Source: Candidatus Wallbacteria bacterium (GTDB lineage: Bacteria > Muiribacteriota > UBA6191 > JACPRK01). From it: 56,684 nucleotides of DNA. Positions within the stretch are counted from its first letter, which is position 1, and every line of letters starts with the position of its first letter. Of this stretch, positions 51,760 through 56,684 are shown one piece after another. The notes beneath the pieces are model-generated. The model was given only the letters and a program-made list of their open reading frames with translations. It did no database searches and had not been told where the DNA came from. The stretch lies in assembly GCA_016190005.1 (NCBI GenBank), contig JACPRK010000006.1, positions 1 to 56,684 on the forward strand, read 5' to 3'. The position numbers were made by a program, and so were the translations under genes.

Positions 51760-51828
51760 TCAGACTTCCGTCGCCTTGAGCAGGAAGCCGATCGTCAGGA
51801 GCATTCCGATGGCAATTGCGAGCTGCAT
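51760..51828 (-). CDS. Predicted 22-residue single-span membrane peptide
   Basis: The frame ATG 51828 to TGA reads MQLAIAIGMLLTIGFLLK plus ATEV, one continuous hydrophobic helix with a positive inner end. CGGGAGG (around 51840-51846) lies about 10 nt before the ATG, which supports translation. It sits 4 nt from the end of the convergent kinase gene and about 225 nt downstream of the transglycosylase gene on the same strand. Small one-helix proteins of this kind often modulate membrane enzymes, but no homologue is recognised. Confidence 0.5.
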   Translation of the reverse strand: MQLAIAIGMLLTIGFLLKATEV

Positions 51829-51904
51829 CTTTCGTTATCCTCCCGGCGGTCCGTACCGCCTCCCGCATGAGGACGCAGGTTGGGGGAGAAAAGGTTAGAA
51901 AGAA

Positions 51905-51924
51905 GTAGCCAGTAGACAGTAGGA
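51905..51924. repeat. Heptameric tandem repeat array (AGTAGCC type)
   Basis: Units AGTAGCC, AGTAGAC, AGTAGG, the same family as at 129-161, facing the inverted array at 52006-52040 across 81 nt. The 51829-52053 gap otherwise holds only the RBS of the small peptide. Confidence 0.8.
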
Positions 51925-52005
51925 ACTGGCGCACGGTGCTCCATTTTCGAGCTCACCAGCGAAGGCGCCGCTTCCCTGAGCCGACGCGGTGCGCTGTGCC
52001 ACCGC

Positions 52006-52040
52006 CTACTGACTACTGTCTACCGGCTACTGACTACTGG
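52006..52040. repeat. Heptameric tandem repeat array, inverted partner
   Basis: Five units CTACTGA, CTACTGT, CTACCGG, CTACTGA, CTACTGG, reverse complement of the array at 51905-51924, ending 13 nt from the 3' end of the transglycosylase gene. Confidence 0.85.
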
Positions 52041-52053
52041 CTCCCCCCCCGCC

Positions 52054-53502
52054 TCACCTGGCGCGGGCGAGGATGCTGTCGGCGTAGCGGTAGCTCACAG
52101 GCGGGGGCCTGGAGCCGCCGTTGTAGGAGGCGAGCGCCTCGCGCACGTTGCCGCGCTTCTGGCGGATCAGCCGGTTGAGGAACAGCGCGACGCCCATGAT
52201 GTTCTGCTCGGGGTCGTAGGGGTTGATGCCGAGCTGCTTGGCCGTGGCGGGCAGGAACTGGCCGAAGCCCGTGTCCGCGGCCTGGCCGACGATGGGCTTG
52301 AAGTTGCGCCAGTGGCGCACACTCGACTCCTGCATCAGCAGGCTGCGGATCAGCTTCTCGCGCTGACCCTCGGGTAGCGCGGTCAGCTTGGCGCCGGCCT
52401 TCTTGACCCACTCGTCCACCAGCTTGGGCGTCGACTTGGAACCAATGTCGGGGTAGGCGGCCCAGCGGTCGAGCGAGGCGCGCAGGAGCGTGTACTCGCG
52501 GAACAGCCGCTGCTTGGCCGCGGCGTCGAGCACACCGCCGCCACTCTTGTAGGTATAACCCTTGTGCAAGCGCTTCAACCCCGGACTGAGCGGCTCTCCG
52601 GCTTTGAGCATGCCGGTCCCCTCGAGGATCGTCTTGGCCTGGTCCAGCCCGATCTGCGAGGCGTCCTTCAGATCGAGCGAGGCGATCGGGTTCGTGGTCT
52701 TGCGGAAGGCACCGGTGACTGCGGCGGACTGATCCGCGGCGGCGCTGCCCTTGAAGCGGCCTTCCTCGCCGGCGAGCTTGCTGCCCAGGGAGCGCTCGGA
52801 GCTGACTGGGGCGCCCGGGCCACTCGAGCGGTCGGAGCCGCCCAGGTCGGCCGTGGAAGTGGGGGCCGAGGGCGAGGAGGCCGAGCCGAACTCCTGGTGG
52901 GCCGTTGCCGACATCCCCTCGGCCTCGGACTGGGAGGGCAGATCGAAGATCTTGGTCTCCCGGGAACCCGCTGCGAAGACGCGAAACGGGTTTTCCGGGT
53001 CCGGGAGCCGGCTCTTGTTGGCGAGGTAGAGCGCCGGCCAGTACTTGGATGATCCATAGACGCGCTTGGCGATCGTCAGCAGGGAATCTCCCGGGATGAC
53101 GCGGATCTTGCGCCGGCCGTCCTCCGTGAAAACGCGCTTCTCGGGTGGCTCGGGAAGTTTCAGCAGGAGCCCCTCGCCTTCGGTGCCGGCTGTCGAGCCG
53201 GGCGCGAGTCGACTCACGTTCTGCTTGTAGATGAGCAGCCAGAGGCTCGGATCGCCGTAGGCCTTGCGAGCGATGTCGCCGAACAGCTCGCGCCCGTCGT
53301 AGCGGTAGTAACGGCCGTCGGCACGCGTGACGATGGGGTCGCCCGTCGACGGGGCGGCGGGGGTGCTCTCGACGGTGGACAGGTCCTCGAACGTGGGCGT
53401 TTCGGCTGGCGAGCGGCCCCAGGACCCGACCAGAACTGCCGCGAAGAGGACCAGCGTTCGGCAACGGAGCTCCGGGGTGGGGAAACGTTGGAGGAAGCTC
53501 AC
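52054..53502 (-). CDS. Exported LysM-containing lytic transglycosylase
   Basis: A 482-residue cell-wall enzyme that cleaves peptidoglycan glycan strands. It has a signal segment (TLVLFAAVLVGSW), two LysM-like motifs (ELFGDIARKAYGDPSLWLLIYKQN and IRVIPGDSLLTIAKRVYGSSKYWPALYLANK), a long low-complexity linker, and a C-terminal SLT domain. In the SLT domain Glu near 391 in LLMQESSV is the catalytic residue, followed by ADTGFGQFLPATAKQLGINPYDPEQNI and ALASYNGG. GTG 53502 comes 4 nt after the upstream gene's stop, indicating co-translation. Confidence 0.87.
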   Translation of the reverse strand: MSFLQRFPTPELRCRTLVLFAAVLVGSWGRSPAETPTFEDLSTVESTPAAPSTGDPIVTRADGRYYRYDGRELFGDIARKAYGDPSLWLLIYKQNVSRLAPGSTAGTEGEGLLLKLPEPPEKRVFTEDGRRKIRVIPGDSLLTIAKRVYGSSKYWPALYLANKSRLPDPENPFRVFAAGSRETKIFDLPSQSEAEGMSATAHQEFGSASSPSAPTSTADLGGSDRSSGPGAPVSSERSLGSKLAGEEGRFKGSAAADQSAAVTGAFRKTTNPIASLDLKDASQIGLDQAKTILEGTGMLKAGEPLSPGLKRLHKGYTYKSGGGVLDAAAKQRLFREYTLLRASLDRWAAYPDIGSKSTPKLVDEWVKKAGAKLTALPEGQREKLIRSLLMQESSVRHWRNFKPIVGQAADTGFGQFLPATAKQLGINPYDPEQNIMGVALFLNRLIRQKRGNVREALASYNGGSRPPPVSYRYADSILARAR

Positions 53503-53506
53503 TTCG

Positions 53507-54406
53507 TCACCGGCCCTTCCCTTCCGCGCCCTTGAGCCGAAGAAGCTTGTCGGCTGCCTTTCGAGCGAAGTTCGTCTCCGGGAAGAGATCAACGACCTTT
53601 CCCAGGAAGGCCCGCTGCTCCCTGACCTCTCCCATCTTCTCGAAGTTGGCGGCCGCAGCGAAGTAGAGCGCAGCGCCCAGCTCGGGATCGTCCTTGGGAA
53701 GCGCTTCCCCCAGCTCCTTGGTGGCCTCCAGGTACAGTCGCAGGCTGGTCTTGTGCTCGCCGCGTGTGTAGTGCTCGTAAGCCAGGTTCGCCTTCTGGTG
53801 GGGCGACTCCGGCTGGGCGTACACAGGCGGCCCAGCGGCCAGCCCGCCGTCCTTCCAGGCGACCTGGATCGTCCGGCGCAGATGGGGTGATGCGAAGCTG
53901 TGGCTGACCAGCGAGTCCTCCAGCGTCAGGCGGCCTTTGCCCTGAGACTCCTCGATCCGGACCTCGCCCTCGTAGAGCGGGCTCTCCTCGAACGGTCCCC
54001 AGAGCTTCACCAGCCGCACACCGGACTCGCCCGACGTCGCCACGCGGTAGACCTCCGGGATGAGGTAGCGTGCCTTGCCGCCGCTCACCCAGCCGGCCAC
54101 CAGCACCTTTCCTCCGCCCAGGTCCGCGGTCTCCAGCGTGTCGACCACGTAGCCCTTGCGCTGCGCGACGAGGGCCTTGCCGGCCTTGCTCTCGGCGTAG
54201 ATGCGGCCGTCGACGTCGCCCGTGAGTGCGTCGTTGACCAGGCTGGTCGGGAGGAACCGGACCTGCGCGTCGTAGACGACCGGGTCTCCGGCCTCCTCCT
54301 TGACGGCAGAGGCGCCGGCATCGACGCCGAACGCTCCCAGGGTCAAGCCAAAAACCAGGAGCAGTAACCGGGAATGTGTCGAGAGTCCGGAGCGCGCCGC
54401 AAACAT
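53507..54406 (-). CDS. Exported protein with C-terminal TPR-like region
   Basis: A 299-residue secreted protein of unknown function. The signal peptide (LLLLVFGLTLGAFGVDAGASA) is followed by a beta-rich domain containing VYDAQVRFLPTSLVNDALTG and a helical region (ANLAYEHYTRGEHKTSLRLYLEATKEL, ALYFAAAANFEKMGEVREQ) like TPRs. It lies directly upstream of the LysM transglycosylase gene, so a cell-wall role is likely. A consensus promoter ends 6 nt before ATG 54406. Confidence 0.68.
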   Translation of the reverse strand: MFAARSGLSTHSRLLLLVFGLTLGAFGVDAGASAVKEEAGDPVVYDAQVRFLPTSLVNDALTGDVDGRIYAESKAGKALVAQRKGYVVDTLETADLGGGKVLVAGWVSGGKARYLIPEVYRVATSGESGVRLVKLWGPFEESPLYEGEVRIEESQGKGRLTLEDSLVSHSFASPHLRRTIQVAWKDGGLAAGPPVYAQPESPHQKANLAYEHYTRGEHKTSLRLYLEATKELGEALPKDDPELGAALYFAAAANFEKMGEVREQRAFLGKVVDLFPETNFARKAADKLLRLKGAEGKGR

Positions 54407-54412
54407 GGCTTC

Positions 54413-54441
54413 ATTATAAGGAGCGGGGCGGGTTGTGACAA
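54413..54441 (-). promoter_or_regulatory. Near-consensus promoter predicting a leaderless mRNA
   Basis: On the minus strand, TTGTCA (54441-54436), a 17-nt spacer and a perfect TATAAT (54418-54413), then exactly 6 nt (GAAGCC) to ATG 54406. Transcription should start on the A of the start codon. Confidence 0.78.
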
Positions 54442-54472
54442 GCTGCGTCATCGCGCCCAAGTCATGTTCCGA

Positions 54473-54524
54473 TACGCATGACAGGATGCCCCCGAAAGGG
54501 CCGAAGTTTCCGTCCTGATGCGTA
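54473..54524 (+). ncRNA. Structured leader upstream of rpe, possible cis-regulatory RNA
   Basis: TACGCAT-GA-CAGGA (54473-54486) pairs with TCCTGATGCGTA (54513-54524) as a 12-bp stem with a 2-nt bulge. Inside it, a short C/G stem carries a GAAA tetraloop near 54494-54497. It ends 14 nt before the rpe start, where it could hide or expose the ribosome site. I do not recognise a named riboswitch class. Confidence 0.4.
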
Positions 54525-54538
54525 ACTAGAGCCGCCCC

Positions 54539-55204
54539 ATGATTCACATCGCCCCCTCCATCTTGAACGCCAATCTGATGCAGCTGCCGGCGCTGCTGCC
54601 GCGGCTCGAAGGGGCCGGGGCAGCCGTACTGCACCTCGACGTGATGGACGGCCACTTCGTGCCGCCGCTGACTTTCGGGCCGATGCTGGCTGGGGCGCTG
54701 CGGTCGGTCACAGGGCTCTTCCTCGAGGCGCACCTGATGGTCGACCGGCCGGGCGATCTCATCGAGGACTTCGTGAAGGCCGGGTGCGGGCGAGTCATCG
54801 TCCACGCCGAGGCGACACCGCACCTGGACCGGCTGTTGGGTGCCATCCGCAAGCTGGGCGCCGAGGCGGGCGTCGCCATCAACCCCGGCACCCCTCTGGC
54901 GGCCATTGAAGAGACGCTGGGCAGCCTGGACCTGGTGCTCGTCATGACGGTCAATCCGGGTTGGGGCGGACAGAAATTCATCCCCGGGTGCATCGATAAG
55001 CTGGCGCGATTGAAGGCACGGCTGGACGCGCTGGGGCTCTCGCCGCACCTGGAAGTCGACGGAGGCATCAACCTGGAGACGGCCGGACAGGCGGTGGCCG
55101 CGGGGGCCGACCTTCTGGTGGCGGGCAACGCCGTGTTCGCCAAACCCGACCCGATCGCCGCGTTCGGCGAGCTTACGGCGGCGGCGAGGAGCGCAAAGCG
55201 ATGA
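54539..55204 (+). CDS. rpe: Ribulose-phosphate 3-epimerase
   Basis: Interconverts ribulose 5-phosphate and xylulose 5-phosphate in the pentose phosphate and Calvin pathways. The 221-residue TIM-barrel enzyme has IAPSILNANLM, HLDVMDGHFVPP (catalytic Asp and metal His), EAHLMVDRP, MTVNPGWGGQKF and EVDGGINLET (second catalytic Asp). It overlaps the next TPR gene by ATGA and follows a structured leader. Confidence 0.96.
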   Translation: MIHIAPSILNANLMQLPALLPRLEGAGAAVLHLDVMDGHFVPPLTFGPMLAGALRSVTGLFLEAHLMVDRPGDLIEDFVKAGCGRVIVHAEATPHLDRLLGAIRKLGAEAGVAINPGTPLAAIEETLGSLDLVLVMTVNPGWGGQKFIPGCIDKLARLKARLDALGLSPHLEVDGGINLETAGQAVAAGADLLVAGNAVFAKPDPIAAFGELTAAARSAKR

Positions 55205-56637
55205 GCAGCACCCGTCAACAGAGGGCCCTGCGTGCGGTCGAGAAGTTGAAGGAGCTGGCCCGCGAAGGCCCGGCCGCGGAGAGGCCCGTCTACCTCCGGA
55301 GGATGGCGGAGCTCTACCGGCGCGGGGGGATGCTGGCCGAGGCCCGCAAGGTGCTCGATCGGCTGCTGGCGGCCGACCCGCTCGATCTGAAGGCGCTGCT
55401 GGCGCTGGCCGGCGTGCTGGTAGAAGCCGGCGAGCCCGAGCGGGCGCTGACCATCAGCCGGTCGTTGCAGAGCACGATGCCCGGCCTGGAGGAGACCTAC
55501 CTGCTGGAGCTCAAGTGTCTCGAAGCGATGGACCAACCGCAGGAGATCGTCCGGGCGCTGGCCGCCTACCTGGGGCGCTTCCCGGATCGGCACCGGGCTC
55601 GTCTCGACCTGGCGGGATGGCTCGAGGCGCTGGGTCGCCCCGGGTCGGCGCTCAGGGAGTATCGGACTCTCATCGAGACCGGCTACCGCCCTGCGGGGAT
55701 CCACGAACGAATGGGGGCGCTCTACCTGCGCGCGGGCGATCTGCCGCTGGCCCTCAAGAGCCTCACGGAGGCCGAGCGGCTGGCGCCCGGCAAAGCGCGG
55801 GTTCGCGAGGCGATCGCGCGCATTCTGTATGAGCAGAAGAGTTACCCGGCAGCCCTCGACGCGGCACGCAAGCTCGACGCCGTGGCGCCACCCGATAGCT
55901 TCCCTGCGCGGCGGCTGCTGGCTCGCGCGGCGCTGCAGTGCCGGGAGTATGAGCTGGCCGTCGTGGCCTACGAATCGCTGGTAGAGGCCCAGCCCGAATC
56001 CCAGGAGCTCAGGCGCGAGTACGCCGAGGCGCTCTTCTTCAACGGCGACCTCCGGGACAGTGCTGCGGAGTACAGGCGGGTCCTCGAATCCGACCCCAAG
56101 GACGGTCTGGCCCACTTCCGGCTCGGAGAGGTGCTGCGGCAGGGCTACTTCCTGGAGGAAGCCGAGGCCGAGTACCGGACCGCCCAGCTGCTCATGCCCT
56201 CCAGCCCAGTGCCATTCGAAAGGCTGGGCGACATGGCGCTCGCAGCTCGCAGACACCACCAGGCCGTCGGCGCCTACCTCCGCTGGATGATGCTGGAACC
56301 CGGAAATCCGGAGGTGCACGCCCGGCTTGGGCGGGCCTACCGGATGCTGCACGAGCTCGAGAACGCCCGCAAGCACCTGGCGCGGGCTGAAGAGCTGGGG
56401 GCCGGGAGCGCCGCGCTCTTCTACGAGCGCGTGTTGCTGGAGCGAGCCTGCGGCCAGAATCGGGAGGCGCGCCAGTACGCACGCCGGACGCTCGACGCGG
56501 GCCCCGACGCCCGCGTTCGCGCGCTGGTGGGGCACGAACTTCGCGAGATGGACCGCGAAGAGCACGAGGCCCGCGAGCGCGCCGCCCAGCCGCCGCCCAC
56601 GAGTCCGCCGCCCCAGCAGTGGCGGAAACTGGCTTAG
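55201..56637 (+). CDS. Tetratricopeptide-repeat protein
   Basis: A 478-residue cytoplasmic protein composed of about 12 TPR units, for example MAELYRRGGMLAEARKVLDR, LRREYAEALFFNGDLRDSAA and FRLGEVLRQGYFLEEAEAEY. There is no signal sequence. The N-terminus is basic (STRQQRALRAVEKLKEL). It ends with a charged tail and PPPTSPPPQQ. Its coupling to rpe suggests co-expression, not a shared pathway. Confidence 0.83.
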   Translation: MSSTRQQRALRAVEKLKELAREGPAAERPVYLRRMAELYRRGGMLAEARKVLDRLLAADPLDLKALLALAGVLVEAGEPERALTISRSLQSTMPGLEETYLLELKCLEAMDQPQEIVRALAAYLGRFPDRHRARLDLAGWLEALGRPGSALREYRTLIETGYRPAGIHERMGALYLRAGDLPLALKSLTEAERLAPGKARVREAIARILYEQKSYPAALDAARKLDAVAPPDSFPARRLLARAALQCREYELAVVAYESLVEAQPESQELRREYAEALFFNGDLRDSAAEYRRVLESDPKDGLAHFRLGEVLRQGYFLEEAEAEYRTAQLLMPSSPVPFERLGDMALAARRHHQAVGAYLRWMMLEPGNPEVHARLGRAYRMLHELENARKHLARAEELGAGSAALFYERVLLERACGQNREARQYARRTLDAGPDARVRALVGHELREMDREEHEARERAAQPPPTSPPPQQWRKLA

Positions 56638-56653
56638 CAGTGTTCGGGCCTCA

Positions 56654-56684
56654 GAAGTCAGGCGTCAGGAGTCAGGCTTCAGGA
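56654..56684. repeat. Heptameric tandem repeat array (GGNGTCA type), truncated by the window end
   Basis: Units GAAGTCA, GGCGTCA, GGAGTCA, GGCTTCA, then the window ends. It lies just after the stop of the TPR gene. Confidence 0.75.

Noticed and set aside
54544-56565. Open frame of 673 codons opposite rpe and the TPR gene
   Set aside because: Shadow of two real genes that overlap by ATGA; no promoter, signal or motif.

Overview
This is a high-GC bacterial chromosomal segment. It has canonical TTGACA/TATAAT-type promoters, tRNAs without an encoded CCA end, and no rRNA, transposase or CRISPR array. Lipoproteins, a secretin-type STN domain, a prepilin-like protein and an SLH plus coiled-coil anchor protein point to a diderm cell envelope. 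SpoVS-like, PgpH-like and PPi-type phosphofructokinase genes beside giant kelch/PKD proteins suggest a deep-branching high-GC lineage such as Acidobacteriota or an uncultured relative. I hold that taxonomic guess with low confidence.

Layout. 1-7 kb: a secreted zinc metalloprotease with a probable CTG start, a lone microcompartment shell protein, tRNA-fMet and tRNA-Leu with their own promoter, a second metalloprotease-like lipoprotein, a HAMP membrane protein, a PPi-type phosphofructokinase and a propeller lipoprotein. 7-16.6 kb: a fatty-acid operon rpmF-plsX-fabH-fabD-fabG-acpP-fabF-rnc, followed by a SpoVS-like gene and an 862-residue TPR protein. 16.8-28.5 kb: a MerR regulator, an 8-kb gene for a secreted kelch/PKD protein, a HisN-like phosphatase and two membrane proteins among palindromic repeats. 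28.5-39.7 kb: a translation/secretion operon ffh-rpsP-rimM-trmD-rplS-lepB-rbgA-pgpH-ybeY and two CNNM/CBS genes, many overlapping by 4 nt. 39.8-56.7 kb: mostly envelope genes (pseudopilin, STN/TPR protein, HD phosphohydrolase, CXXCH-containing secreted protein, YfhO protein, SLH protein, Ser/Thr kinase, LysM transglycosylase), then rpe and a TPR protein.

The most unusual signals lie outside ordinary gene content. Two families of long palindromic elements sit in and between genes. One copy appears to have inserted, as an in-frame 72-bp unit carrying a stop codon, into the 5' end of the giant kelch gene. Heptameric tandem repeats occur at about eight intergenic sites and supply the stop codons of two genes. 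Several envelope genes have a -10 element 6-8 nt before the ATG, which predicts leaderless mRNAs. Two secreted proteins share a 'NLI/VxLP ... GYLLSVP' module. The shell protein has a cysteine at the position that lines the pore in PduA.
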